Shown one piece after another: positions 1 to 8,483 of a stretch of 64,000 nt of DNA. The stretch's first letter is position 1. Each line of letters starts with the position of its first letter. The DNA is from Furfurilactobacillus milii. Its GTDB lineage: Bacteria; Bacillota; Bacilli; Lactobacillales; Lactobacillaceae. Location: assembly GCF_021654115.1 (NCBI RefSeq), contig NZ_JAIWJF010000007.1:100635-164634 (forward strand), read 5' to 3'. The position numbers and the translations under genes were made by a program. Under the pieces are notes generated by a model that was not told the DNA's origin, did no database searches, and saw only the letters and a program-made list of their open reading frames with translations.

Positions 1-350
1 TTGGTGGCCATCACCATTGAAGAACCAAGCGCCTGCAGTGCCCGAGCACCCAGCAACAGTGGTAAGTTTGTGCTCAAACCACAAAACAGTGAGCCTGTGA
101 TAAACACCAGAGTACCGACTTGAAAAACGGGGATGCGTCCGATTTGATCAGACAATCGGCCAAAGAAAATCAGGAGCACGCAGATGAGCACTAAGTAGAC
201 GGAAACGACCCATTCGGCTTCATTCATTGGTACATTAAGTTCGCGGCTGATGTGGGGAATGGCGATGTTAACAATACTGGCATCTAGCGTCGACATGAAC
301 GATACCGAGGATGTCGCCATTAATAAGATCCATTGTGAGCGTTGCTTCAT
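1..350 (-). CDS. MFS drug transporter, DHA2/EmrB-like (N-terminal part, runs off the window)
   Basis: The first 116 codons of an integral-membrane exporter of the major facilitator superfamily are visible; the rest lies beyond the left edge. TM1 carries the family motif LDASIVNIAIP, and the loop after TM2 has the MFS signature GRLSDQIGRIP. These are typical of 14-TM proton-driven multidrug efflux proteins (DHA2 family). The ATG at 348-350 is preceded by GGAGGTTTTC at 351-360, a strong ribosome binding site, so the start is firm. It diverges from the small toxin-like gene at 558. The substrate cannot be inferred. Confidence 0.88.
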   Translation of the reverse strand, partial: MKQRSQWILLMATSSVSFMSTLDASIVNIAIPHISRELNVPMNEAEWVVSVYLVLICVLLIFFGRLSDQIGRIPVFQVGTLVFITGSLFCGLSTNLPLLLGARALQALGSSMVMAT

Positions 351-557
351 GAAAACCTCCATGGACAAAAAGAGCTGCTTAATCAAATTTTACATAGTCA
401 AAATTTATTTTTTTATAACCAGAACTTTTAGTTATTATGACTGATTTAACATGATAAAATTACTGAGCAAGTTAAGTTGAAGCGGTTGGCAAATTCTAAC
501 ACAAAGAGGTGTTGCCTATGGGCGATACAGAAAATCTGTGTGGAGGGAGGCGCCACT

Positions 558-689
558 TTGTCTTGCGGAAATGCGATTATGATGATGCTAACGTTTGGAA
601 TGTTTGTTCTTGCGTTGCTAACCTTCATCGTGATCTTAATCCGGAGTTTTGGCAAAGAAAAAACCGCTAATCTAACTTTTGGAGGATGA
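558..689 (+). CDS. small holin-like membrane toxin (putative type I toxin)
   Basis: A 43-residue peptide with one strongly hydrophobic helix (MMMLTFGMFVLALLTF) followed by a short basic tail. It resembles the 'putative holin-like toxin' family of Firmicutes, whose members are membrane-acting toxins, often of type I systems. I chose the TTG at 558 because GGAGGGAGG lies 7 bases upstream (542-550); an in-frame ATG at 477 has no such site. The 3' end of the gene overlaps an imperfect inverted repeat (661-699), and a possible antisense promoter lies downstream. The family call is from residue pattern only; toxicity is inferred. Confidence 0.6.
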   Translation: MSCGNAIMMMLTFGMFVLALLTFIVILIRSFGKEKTANLTFGG

Positions 690-699
690 TTAACGGTTT
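661..699. repeat. inverted repeat overlapping the toxin 3' end
   Basis: AAACCGCTAATC (661-672) and GATTAACGGTTT (688-699) are complementary at 11 of 12 positions and bracket the stop codon at 687-689. Such a structure could terminate a convergent antisense RNA or sequester the mRNA end, as in type I toxin-antitoxin loci. Confidence 0.5.
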
Positions 700-741
700 C
701 ATATTCATCTAATGCCAGCCGTTTCGGCGGCGCTTGCAGGA

Positions 742-776
742 GGAAATGTCATGCGACTGACATTTCCTTCTTCTTG
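742..776 (+). terminator. probable intrinsic terminator of the toxin transcript
   Basis: GGAAATGTCA (742-751) pairs perfectly with TGACATTTCC (758-767) across a 6-base loop. It is followed by the T-rich run TTCTTCTTGT. The U tract is interrupted, so efficiency is uncertain. Confidence 0.5.
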
Positions 777-777
777 T

Positions 778-783
778 ATTATA
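778..783 (-). promoter_or_regulatory. candidate -10 box of an antisense RNA
   Basis: Read on the minus strand this is a perfect TATAAT. Transcription from it would run antisense through the hairpin at 742-767 and into the toxin 3' end. No convincing -35 box is seen at normal spacing, so this could also be chance; it sits just 3' of rlmCD on the same strand. Confidence 0.3.
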
Positions 784-814
784 GCATGTCAAATTTAGCC
801 AGGACTACTAAAAA

Positions 815-2362
815 TTAACGCAGAACCAACTTTACGATAGCTTCAACGCGTGCCGTTTGGGGAAACATGTCGATGGATTGAATGTATTCAACGCGATAGA
901 CGCGACCTAACTCAACTAAGTTTTGGGCCAGCGTTGACGGGTTACATGAAACATAGACAAACTTTTCAGGCTGTACTTGCATAATGGTATCAATCATTGT
1001 GTCGGCTAAGCCTGCGCGAGGTGGGTCAACGACCAATGCATCTGGTCGCCATCCCTGGCTGACCCATTGTGGTAATAAGTCTTCGGCGGTTCCCACACTG
1101 TATTCGGCGTTGGTAATGCCGTTCAATTCAGCGTTACGGTTGGCGTCATCAACAGATTCTTCAATCGTGTCCATGCCACGCACTTCGCCGGCACGGTCTG
1201 CCAAGGATAATCCAATTGTACCCACCCCTGAGTAGGCATCTACCAAGTGGTCGGCATGCGTTAGGTCCAAAGCTTTAATCGTCTCTTCGTATAAGCGAGT
1301 GGTTTGCTTAGGATTTAACTGTAAGAATGCCCGTGGCGATAATTGGAACTGCTTACCTAATAGGGTTTCAGTAATGTAGTCTTGGCCCATTAATTTAGTG
1401 GTCTTATCTCCCCAAACTAACGAAGTTTTGCTTTGGTTAACATTTTGCATGACGGAAACAACCTGTGGCAAACGTTCTTCGATCAACGCTAATAATTCCC
1501 GTTTGTGCGGCAACTTTTGTGAGTTTGTGACAAACGTGACCTGAACTTCGCCACTGGCTTCGGATGAACGGACAACGAGCGTTTTGATAATGCCTGAATT
1601 GGCCTCTTCATTGTAAATGGGAACTTGTAATTCTTGCAGCATTTTGACTAATGCGCGAATGACGGTCATGGTTGCTTCATTTTGAGTGCTGGCTTCCGGA
1701 AGATCAACAAGATCATGCGTGCCTTCCTTATATAGACCGGCAATCACATTACCGTCCGCATCCTGCCGTACTTGGAATTGGGCTTTGTTGCGGTAGTGAT
1801 AGGGATCTGCCATTCCGATTGTTGGGCGCAGGTCATAGTTTTCCCAGCCGCGGGGCTGAAACTTTTCCAGCGCTTGGCGAATAACATCACGTTTGAAGGC
1901 CAGTTGTGACGGGTAATCAAGATGGGAAAGTTCGAACCCACCGACTTCGGCTGACTGTGTATCTGGTGGTGTTACCCGGTGGTCACTTTCTTTACGGATT
2001 TGATGTACTTTAGCGTTTAGAAAATGAGCCGCTACGTGCGTAACTTCGGCGACGACCACTTCGTCTGGAAGGGCGCCTGGTACAAACGTAATCTTATGAC
2101 GATAATAGCCGATCCCTTCGCCGTTAATGCCGAGTCGTTTGATGGTTAATGGAAAACGTTGGCCAACCTCGACCTGAACGTCAGTTTGTTCTGATTGAGT
2201 ACTACGCTGACGATGATACCCATTGTGATCATTGTTTCGTGAATGATCAAACGAACGGTGGTCGTTGCGGTGCTGTGAATGTGTTTGGTGATTGTTGTGA
2301 TCAAAGTGCGAACCGCCGCGTTCTGAGCGGTGATTGCTGTTATTTCGTGATTGAGGTTTCAT
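815..2362 (-). CDS. rlmCD: 23S rRNA (uracil-C5)-methyltransferase, RlmCD/TrmA family
   Basis: A SAM-dependent enzyme that makes 5-methyluridine in 23S rRNA. Residues 1-60 are a low-complexity His/Asn/Arg/Ser tail. A TRAM RNA-binding domain follows (about 65-125), then the methyltransferase core with the SAM loop DAYSGVGTIGLSLA, the motif DPPRAGL near 447, the catalytic cysteine in VSCNPSTL near 473 and the general-base Glu in ARVEAIV near 507. The Cys cluster that holds a 4Fe-4S centre in E. coli RlmD is absent: the segment PPDTQSAEVGGFELSHL has no cysteine. Gram-positive bacteria usually have one RlmCD that modifies both U747 and U1939; which sites apply here is inference. Single gene, ATG start. 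Confidence 0.92.
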   Translation of the reverse strand: MKPQSRNNSNHRSERGGSHFDHNNHQTHSQHRNDHRSFDHSRNNDHNGYHRQRSTQSEQTDVQVEVGQRFPLTIKRLGINGEGIGYYRHKITFVPGALPDEVVVAEVTHVAAHFLNAKVHQIRKESDHRVTPPDTQSAEVGGFELSHLDYPSQLAFKRDVIRQALEKFQPRGWENYDLRPTIGMADPYHYRNKAQFQVRQDADGNVIAGLYKEGTHDLVDLPEASTQNEATMTVIRALVKMLQELQVPIYNEEANSGIIKTLVVRSSEASGEVQVTFVTNSQKLPHKRELLALIEERLPQVVSVMQNVNQSKTSLVWGDKTTKLMGQDYITETLLGKQFQLSPRAFLQLNPKQTTRLYEETIKALDLTHADHLVDAYSGVGTIGLSLADRAGEVRGMDTIEESVDDANRNAELNGITNAEYSVGTAEDLLPQWVSQGWRPDALVVDPPRAGLADTMIDTIMQVQPEKFVYVSCNPSTLAQNLVELGRVYRVEYIQSIDMFPQTARVEAIVKLVLR

Positions 2363-2529
2363 ATTGTCCTCCGATGCTAACTCTAGTAATAATTAGAACC
2401 ATCATAGCATGTTTGAGCATCAAGGTGTGGTTTGCGTATTGTCAGAACCCATGTGAAGTCTTGTAAACGGACAAACGGAAAGTGATGTTTTATGCTTACT
2501 TTAGATTAAATGATGAAAGTGGTGACACA

Positions 2530-3186
2530 ATGACAGCATTACTGACAATGACCGATATTGACTACCGAGTTGGGGAGCGCCAAATTCTGACGAAAATCAA
2601 TTTGCGGTTAGAAAAAGAGAGTAACTTGATGGTAGTGGGCCCCTCTGGTTCGGGTAAAAGCACGATTCTCCAAATTATGGCGCGGATGATCTCGCCGAGC
2701 GCTGGTCAAATGACATTTGATGGTCATGATGCGTTTACTTACGATCCGATGGTCTACCGTCGTCGGGTTTCGTATTGTTTTCAACAACCAACACTGTTTG
2801 GCAAAACGGTGGCTGACAACCTTAACTTTCCGTTTGAAATTCGTAACCAAAGTGTTGATGAAACGCGCCAGCACGAATTGCTCGCCCAAGTAAACCTATC
2901 CCCGGATTATTTGAATCATGACATCACAGGGTTGTCAGGGGGTGAGCGACAACGAGTGGCACTTATTCGTAATCTGGTGTTTGTACCAGACATTTTGTTG
3001 CTCGATGAAGTAACGACTGGTTTGGATACAGATAATAAAGCCATCGTGCACAGCCTAGTTGATCATTATCGTGATCGCGGGGGCACCGTGGTGTGGATTA
3101 CTCATGATGAAAGTGAAATTGCTGCCGCGGATGATTTATATGAAGTTGTAGCGGGCAAACACACTCAGGAGGTACGTCATGCATAA
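2530..3186 (+). CDS. fetA: ABC exporter ATP-binding protein, FetA/YbbL-like
   Basis: A 218-residue ABC ATPase with Walker A GPSGSGKST (residues 37-45), Q-loop in YCFQQPTLF, signature LSGGERQRV, Walker B ILLLDEVTTGLD and H-loop THDESE. The following gene encodes the UPF0014/FetB permease, so the pair forms a FetAB-type transporter, linked in E. coli to iron export and in plants (STAR1/STAR2) to aluminium tolerance. I prefer the ATG at 2530 over the in-frame ATG at 2482, which would add 16 residues not typical of the family. Its 3' end overlaps fetB by 8 bases, implying translational coupling. The substrate here is inferred by family only. Confidence 0.85.
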   Translation: MTALLTMTDIDYRVGERQILTKINLRLEKESNLMVVGPSGSGKSTILQIMARMISPSAGQMTFDGHDAFTYDPMVYRRRVSYCFQQPTLFGKTVADNLNFPFEIRNQSVDETRQHELLAQVNLSPDYLNHDITGLSGGERQRVALIRNLVFVPDILLLDEVTTGLDTDNKAIVHSLVDHYRDRGGTVVWITHDESEIAAADDLYEVVAGKHTQEVRHA

Positions 3187-3961
3187 TGCGGTGAATGTTA
3201 ATAATGTAAGTTTAGCGTTTGCAGCTGGCCTCGTGCTGGTTGCACTATTTATTGGCTGGCGTCAGAAGCTTGGTGTTGACCGCGATATGATTATCGGCGT
3301 GGTTCGTGCCATTATTCAGCTAACAATTGTTGGTTTCTTACTGAAATATATCTTTGCAGTCAACAACGTGTTGCTCACATTAGCGATGATTTTGGTCATC
3401 ATCTTTAATGCGGCTTATAATGCGATGAAACGGGGAAAGGGAATTCCAAACATTTTTTGGTCATCTTTTTGGTCCATCCTAATCAGCACTTCAGTGACGC
3501 TAAGTGGTTTAGTTTTGGCGGGCGCGATTAAGTTTGTCCCGTCACAGATGATTCCAATTTCAGGCATGATTGCCAGTAACTCAATGGTTGCGATTGGCCT
3601 TTGTTATCGCAATATGCGGACGCTTTTTCGGGACCAACGCCAACAAGTGTTGGAACGTTTAGCCTTAGGTGCCAGTGTGCACGATTCCGCAATTGGCATC
3701 GTCCGCGAGTGTATCAAAACGGGAATGCAGCCAACGATTGACGCATCTAAGACTTACGGGATCGTTAGTTTACCGGGGATGATGTCCGGACTGATTTTCG
3801 CCGGTGTTGACCCGGTTTATGCCATTAAATATCAGATTATGGTGGTGTTTATGTTACTGTCAGCGACGAGCCTTGGTTCTGTCAGCGCTTGTTACATCGC
3901 TTACCGCCGTTTCTTTAATGACCAACAACAGTTAATTAGCGCATCGGATAACGGCAAATAG
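3179..3961 (+). CDS. fetB: ABC exporter permease, FetB/UPF0014 family
   Basis: A 260-residue polytopic membrane protein with about seven hydrophobic segments. The conserved block around TYGIVSLPGMMSGLIFAG, typical of UPF0014/YbbM/FetB permeases, is present, as is the upstream motif VPSQMIPISGMI. ATG at 3179 is preceded by CAGGAGG in the end of fetA, and the two reading frames overlap by 8 bases. Proposed role: membrane subunit of a metal exporter with the ATPase upstream. The cargo is not shown by sequence. Confidence 0.88.
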   Translation: MHNAVNVNNVSLAFAAGLVLVALFIGWRQKLGVDRDMIIGVVRAIIQLTIVGFLLKYIFAVNNVLLTLAMILVIIFNAAYNAMKRGKGIPNIFWSSFWSILISTSVTLSGLVLAGAIKFVPSQMIPISGMIASNSMVAIGLCYRNMRTLFRDQRQQVLERLALGASVHDSAIGIVRECIKTGMQPTIDASKTYGIVSLPGMMSGLIFAGVDPVYAIKYQIMVVFMLLSATSLGSVSACYIAYRRFFNDQQQLISASDNGK

Positions 3962-3999
3962 TTTTCCACAAAACGTGTGGGGAGAGTGTTTGCCGTTAC

Positions 4000-4171
4000 G
4001 TCGATTAGAGACGTCGTAGCGTGGGGACCGGTCTCAGCCTCCTGAGAACCGGAGTCTTCTACCTCGATTCTGAGCCGAATAGTTCATCGTCTCAGAACTC
4101 GTCCCACAACACTAAATGGCCCCAAATCAGGCCATAAGTGTTGTCGACACGGTGCTCTGTCTCTAATCGAC
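4000..4171 (-). ncRNA. structured intergenic RNA element, copy A
   Basis: This 172-nt element is read on the minus strand. A perfect 13-bp closing stem joins GTCGATTAGAGAC (4159-4171 side, read on minus) to GTCTCTAATCGAC (4000-4012 side). Inside are a long hairpin (ACAACACT/AGTGTTGT continuing to ATGGCC/GGCCAT), a second hairpin (TTCTGAG/CTCAGAA) and a GGGAC/GTCCC pairing. The same order of helices occurs in copies B and C with compensating base changes. The 5' flank AAGTGAAGTCG is also shared. No ORF or named RNA family is recognised. Confidence 0.7.
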
Positions 4172-4252
4172 TTCACTTCATTGCAGCCACATGTGAGAGA
4201 TGCCACTCTGTTGATACTGTGGTAGTAAACGCTATTCAAAAAAATTTTATTC

Positions 4253-4290
4253 AAAAAAGTGGCGGTGTTATTGGTACACCGCCACTTTTT
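4253..4290. terminator. bidirectional intrinsic terminator
   Basis: Perfect stem AGTGGCGGTGT/ACACCGCCACT with a 7-base loop, A tract before and T tract after, so it works on either strand. It lies between fetAB plus element A and ydbS. Confidence 0.85.
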
Positions 4291-4364
4291 CGGTATAGTG
4301 TGACTAACAAGTTTGAATTGTGTTGCTGTTGATGGAGATCTAGGCAACAGGTGGGGGAGAAATC

Positions 4365-4844
4365 TTGGAAAATGAAACGGAACAGCTGCCGCGTCAGATT
4401 ACGCATGTTTGGCAATTAACAGCCGTAGTAACGGCAGTTATTATCGGTGCAATCGGCGGGGGCAGTCTGGCGATTGGACTGAGCAACAGCCTGATGTTTT
4501 TTACAGTTTGTGGGTGGCTTATTATTGGCATTGCATTGGTAACCTTAATCGCCATGTTGGCACTAGTGCCGTATCGTTGGCGGTTTTGGACTTATCGGAT
4601 TAGTGACCGCGATGTTGAATTGCATAAGGGGTACTTTTTCCGCAAACAAATTGTGATTCCAATCGCTCGTGTTCAGAATGTGCAGTTGGATCAGGGACCA
4701 TTTCTGCGGTGGCAGAAACTACAGGAGATCGCTATTGTGACAGCGGCGACCTCTCATAAGATTGATGGTGTCAGCCCCGAAACAGCCGAGCAGCTGAAAG
4801 AGTTAATCATGAAACTGGCAAAGGAGGCGCGTAATGACCTCTAA
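4365..4844 (+). CDS. ydbS: PH domain-containing membrane protein, YdbS-like
   Basis: A 159-residue protein with two hydrophobic segments (about residues 20-75) followed by a bacterial PH (bPH2) domain with the typical ...YRISDRDVELHKGYFFRKQIVIPIARVQNVQLDQGPF pattern (listed here only in part). YdbS and YdbT are partner membrane proteins in Bacillus and lactobacilli; their exact role is not established. TTG start at 4365, chosen because GGGGGAGA lies 5 bases upstream. Overlaps the ydbT start by 11 bases. Confidence 0.82.
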   Translation: MENETEQLPRQITHVWQLTAVVTAVIIGAIGGGSLAIGLSNSLMFFTVCGWLIIGIALVTLIAMLALVPYRWRFWTYRISDRDVELHKGYFFRKQIVIPIARVQNVQLDQGPFLRWQKLQEIAIVTAATSHKIDGVSPETAEQLKELIMKLAKEARNDL

Positions 4845-6374
4845 TGGTGGTTCTCATGAGCCAACGCCAGCGCGACATTTACATGCCATTGCGTTAGTCG
4901 GTTTCTTTATCGAAACGCTGCGCGAGTGGATTGTGCCCATCGCGGGTGGTGTTATCGGTAGTTTGGCGCTTTACCGCAAACATCCGACACTTTTGCCGGC
5001 GTCATTGCAATATTGGCAGTCTTTGCGCTGGTGTGGCCGCTGTTGAAGTACTTTACCTTTACGTATCAACTACTTGACCAGGAAATTTATGTCAAACATG
5101 GGTTAATTTTTCGGAAGCAGAATCACGTTCCTTACGATCGCATCCAAAATGTGGCAGTCAAACAGTGGTTTTTTCTCAAGCCATTTGATTTAGTCACACT
5201 AGAAGTCGAAACGGCTGGCCATTCCGATGAGGGACCGGAAGTGACACTCATCGCTGTGCCGTTGAGTTTACGTGATGAACTTGCGTCCCGGCGGCGTTTG
5301 GCAAACATCGCCGATGGTGAGAATCAAACAGTGCCTAGGCCTGCAAACAGAGCGTCACCTGAGTCACAGTCAGCGACGAACGGGACGATCAGTCAACCAA
5401 CTGCCGTTTACGAAATCGCGACAAGGGATCTGTTGAAGTTTGCGGTGACCTCACCAGCGTTCCTAACAGCATTATTAGCGATTATGGCGGTGTATGGTCG
5501 TTTGCAAAAACTCATTTCTGAACAGTTATTAAATACGGCTGTCAAAGACTTGGGCCAGGCTGGTTGGGTCGTAATTGCGCTGGGAATGTTGGCGGTGGTG
5601 CTTGTTTTGTATCTGGGCTCAATTGTCGTCATTGTCATTCAGTACTATCGATTTACATTGAGCTTGTCAGACGGTCAACTGACCACGGTCCGTGGGTTGT
5701 TTCAGCGGAACACGGTGACGTTAGCGCAAAGTCGCATTCAGGCTGTGCGAGTTAGCCAACCATTGTTGCGGTCTTGGTTGCACATGGCGACAGTCAAACT
5801 AATCGTGGTGTCGAACTCGAAAAAAGAAAAAGACACGGAAAACGTGGTGATTATGCCATTGATTGCGGAATCTGATGTAGATGACTTCTTGCAACGGTTT
5901 GTCACTGACATTCCTACTGGGCAGGTTAGCCCTAGTCGTCAAAGTGGACGTACTTTATACTATCAACTACGCAATTTTGGACTAGTTGCGCTGGGAATAG
6001 TCCTTGCGATGACGGGGATGACATTTCCGTGGCCGCGGGTGGCGGTGATTGCAGACAGTATCACCATTGTGCTGGTGGTCTTGTTGCTGATCATTCCTGC
6101 TTATCTAACGGCACGGCGAACACAAGTACAGGTGTTGAATGCTCGTTTTGCGTTTGCTCAGACGAACTTTTTATTTACTCGTGAGCAATATTATTTGCCG
6201 CGGCAAAACGTGCAATCGTTGTTGGTCAAACAGAGCAAGTGGCTGCAACAACGCCACTTTGCGTCACTAACACTTAATGTTCGTGCTGGCAGCGAAGGGC
6301 GTAAAGTGACTGTGCGTTATTTACCGGATGAAGCGATTTATTCAGTGTATGACTGGTACCGGCAGTCAGATTAA
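4834..6374 (+). pseudogene. ydbT: YdbT-like PH-domain membrane protein, single-base frameshift near 4962
   Basis: The N-terminal reading frame starts at ATG 4834 with AAGGAGG upstream, reads through REWIVPIAGGVIGS, and then runs to a premature stop at 5046. The second frame, open from just after a TAG at 4959, continues with FGALPQTSDTFAG and an intact YdbT body to 6374, including three bPH2-type segments and about six membrane segments. Adding one T to the TTT at 4962-4964 would join the frames into one protein of about 513 residues. Either the gene is broken, a restart at TTG 5013 gives a shortened product, or the base is a sequencing error. It overlaps ydbS as an operon partner. Confidence 0.82.
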
Positions 6375-6394
6375 TTTAAAGCATGAAACAAACG

Positions 6395-6445
6395 AAACAG
6401 GCTTCAGTGCCATGGCGAGATGTCATGGACTGAAGCCTGTTTTTT
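6395..6445 (+). terminator. intrinsic terminator after ydbT (also serves the minus-strand gene)
   Basis: AAACAGGCTTCAGT pairs with CTGAAGCCTGTTT, extended by CCATG/CATGG, and is followed by T6. It lies between two convergent genes and has A residues on the 5' side, so it may act in both directions. Confidence 0.85.
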
Positions 6446-6452
6446 AGTGTCC

Positions 6453-7367
6453 TTATCGTGTTTCGAGTGCCAACGAACCAACAACTGTCATCATGCTGAT
6501 CATCAAGTCAGATGGATCACCGATGGCGCCAGTTTGGTAGTTGCGCTCGTTATTTGAATAATGCGCGTTATCAGGTGTCTTTAGACTCCCAATCGATGTT
6601 TCCAAGTTGAAACCATAATCTAATTCTCGTGGCACTTGCAAACGGACGGAACCGGCAGATGACTCGGCGGATAGGTTGCCGTCAACTTCCGCAAAACACA
6701 GTTTGGCCGTGCCACTGGTTACTTCAAAGCGACCGTGACCATGAGCGTCATCCAGCCGAAGCGAACCGGCTGAGCAACGAACGGAGTAATTACCGCGGGT
6801 GTTCATCAAATGGACGTTGCCACTCATGGCATTAATTGTGTAGTCATCAGCAGTAAGGCTGCGACCTTTAATGGTACCAGTGATGGAATCAATACTTAGG
6901 CTGCTCGTTTCTACATCATCTAACGATATAGCACCGCTGGTTGACGTAATCGCTAAACTACGCAACTTATGCAAATTATCGATTTCGATTGGACCACTGA
7001 CTGAACTGATTTCCAGACGGCCATGATAGGTGGTCGGAATCTCCAGTTCAATGCGAATGTTGAGGTTGTCACGTGCTGGCCGTTCACCAGCTATGATGGC
7101 CAACGTGTCGTCCTCATGTTTGACATGCGCATAATACGAAGCTTCATCTACCAACATATATTCACGCACCGTTAGTTCGGAACGATCCGTGGACTGTAAC
7201 ACAATGTCAGCCGCCGAATAATTAATCGTCAGATGCGCCACGTCGTCCAGCGATTCCGTAAAGGCGTTCACTAACATTGGCGCGTGCGTATCCACCCCGA
7301 TTTCAAACGTCACCTTGCCATTCTCATGACTTGCTCGATGAATAAAGAAATTCCCCAGTCGACTCAT
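6453..7367 (-). CDS. DUF4097 family protein (LiaG-like beta-strand repeat)
   Basis: About 304 residues of repeating short beta-strand units of the type SVSGPIEIDN, STSGAISLDD, AMSGNVHLMN and SSAGSVRLQV. This is the signature of DUF4097/adhesin-like repeats that fold as a beta-solenoid, as in LiaG and related envelope-stress proteins. No signal peptide or membrane segment is evident, so it may be cytoplasmic. Start is uncertain: in-frame ATGs lie at 7412, 7376 and 7367; I chose 7367 because GGTGGTGATGG lies at a usable distance upstream. Monocistronic. Function unknown. Confidence 0.65.
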   Translation of the reverse strand: MSRLGNFFIHRASHENGKVTFEIGVDTHAPMLVNAFTESLDDVAHLTINYSAADIVLQSTDRSELTVREYMLVDEASYYAHVKHEDDTLAIIAGERPARDNLNIRIELEIPTTYHGRLEISSVSGPIEIDNLHKLRSLAITSTSGAISLDDVETSSLSIDSITGTIKGRSLTADDYTINAMSGNVHLMNTRGNYSVRCSAGSLRLDDAHGHGRFEVTSGTAKLCFAEVDGNLSAESSAGSVRLQVPRELDYGFNLETSIGSLKTPDNAHYSNNERNYQTGAIGDPSDLMISMMTVVGSLALETR

Positions 7368-7504
7368 TAAAACCATCACCACCGTCAGCATATTTTGACA
7401 GTATCGTAGCATGGCTTACGCGCCCTGTGAATAGGGATTGTGTACTTTTTAATTGTCGTTATGAAAGTTTAAGGAAGTTGATTGAAATTGTCATTTGATA
7501 ATGC

Positions 7505-8413
7505 TTAAAACACTTGATACAGTGGGTGACCGAGATTTCCCAGGCTTTCACTAATAAAGTTGCGTTCGAACAATTGAATAAATTCATTGAGTTGATCAGC
7601 ATAAACAGGTTCATCGAGATCGCGCAAGATGCTGGTCAACGAGCTTAACTGACTGGAAGCAAATTTTTGCGGATGGCTGAGCCAAGTATTTAGAGAGTTA
7701 ATCAAACGAATATAAACAGACATAGCCAACGTACTATCAAGAACCTTGTGTTTGCGGAATTGTTTGCTAACGCGCATAAAATCAAATTGCGACTGATTCA
7801 TGATGGCCAATAAAGCAAAGTTGACAAGAAAATAACCGTAGGCTTTCTGAACATCGAAACGGTCTAGATGAGATTCAAAAGCCTTACAGGCTGGACTGAA
7901 TAGGGAACTTAACGCAAGAAATGGAATGAACTGTGTTGATAACCCTAACATAATTAAACTTGATGATGTCCACGTGGTAACACTTGTGAAATATCGATTG
8001 AGGTCTTGTTGATAGTGGTAAGGATGACCATGTGCTCTATCTAAACAAGATTGAGTCAACCAAATGTAGTGGAGATAACGCGGCGTTGGGTAATCGTTGT
8101 TGGCTTTTTGCAGCAGCAGTAACAATGTTTGCAAGGCGCGTTCGTTTATTTTACCTGTCGAAACCGAATGCAAATAAGTGGTGAAAAATTGCTGGTTTGT
8201 GATGTCTTCAGGACTATGCAAATTGATAAAGTCCGTCAGAGAACTGTCTAGTCGATCTAGCAGTTGAATAAACTTAGCTGCTGATATGTCTGTCCCATCA
8301 TGGGTGAAACGATAATAAGTACTCGATGACATAATCCCAGTAATAAGTTGGTGAATACTAACATTATTTAGTTGGCGAAGGGCATCTAAAGATGGCCCGA
8401 GTTTATTTTTCAA
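7505..8413 (-). CDS. Rgg/GadR/MutR-like transcriptional regulator
   Basis: A 302-residue protein. Residues 1-70 could form a divergent helix-turn-helix (LRQLNNVSIHQLITGIMSSSTYYRF), followed by an all-helical domain rich in Leu, Tyr and Phe, as in Rgg-type regulators that bind short peptides. Length fits the family (280-300). It is divergent from the adhesin gene and separated by a 380-bp region with a 14-bp inverted repeat at 8434-8483 just upstream of its start. It may control the adhesin-gtf locus, itself, or both. No obvious SHP-type peptide gene was found nearby. The family call is by pattern and is moderate. Confidence 0.6.
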   Translation of the reverse strand: MKNKLGPSLDALRQLNNVSIHQLITGIMSSSTYYRFTHDGTDISAAKFIQLLDRLDSSLTDFINLHSPEDITNQQFFTTYLHSVSTGKINERALQTLLLLLQKANNDYPTPRYLHYIWLTQSCLDRAHGHPYHYQQDLNRYFTSVTTWTSSSLIMLGLSTQFIPFLALSSLFSPACKAFESHLDRFDVQKAYGYFLVNFALLAIMNQSQFDFMRVSKQFRKHKVLDSTLAMSVYIRLINSLNTWLSHPQKFASSQLSSLTSILRDLDEPVYADQLNEFIQLFERNFISESLGNLGHPLYQVF

Positions 8414-8433
8414 TGTTTAAACCAACTTTCTCT

Positions 8434-8483
8434 GCTAAAGCTTTTGCAAAAAAATGACATAGTAAATCAGCAAAAGTTTTAGC
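8434..8483. promoter_or_regulatory. 14-bp inverted repeat upstream of the Rgg-like gene
   Basis: GCTAAAGCTTTTGC (8434-8447) and GCAAAAGTTTTAGC (8470-8483) are complementary at 13 of 14 positions with a 22-bp spacer. The position, 21 bp upstream of the regulator start and in the adhesin intergenic region, suits an operator. The remaining AT-rich stretch up to 8793 holds no recognisable gene. Confidence 0.45.

Noticed and set aside
4084..4347. Small ORFs in the fetB-ydbS gap
   Set aside because: They are explained by structured element A and the terminator; there are no ribosome sites.
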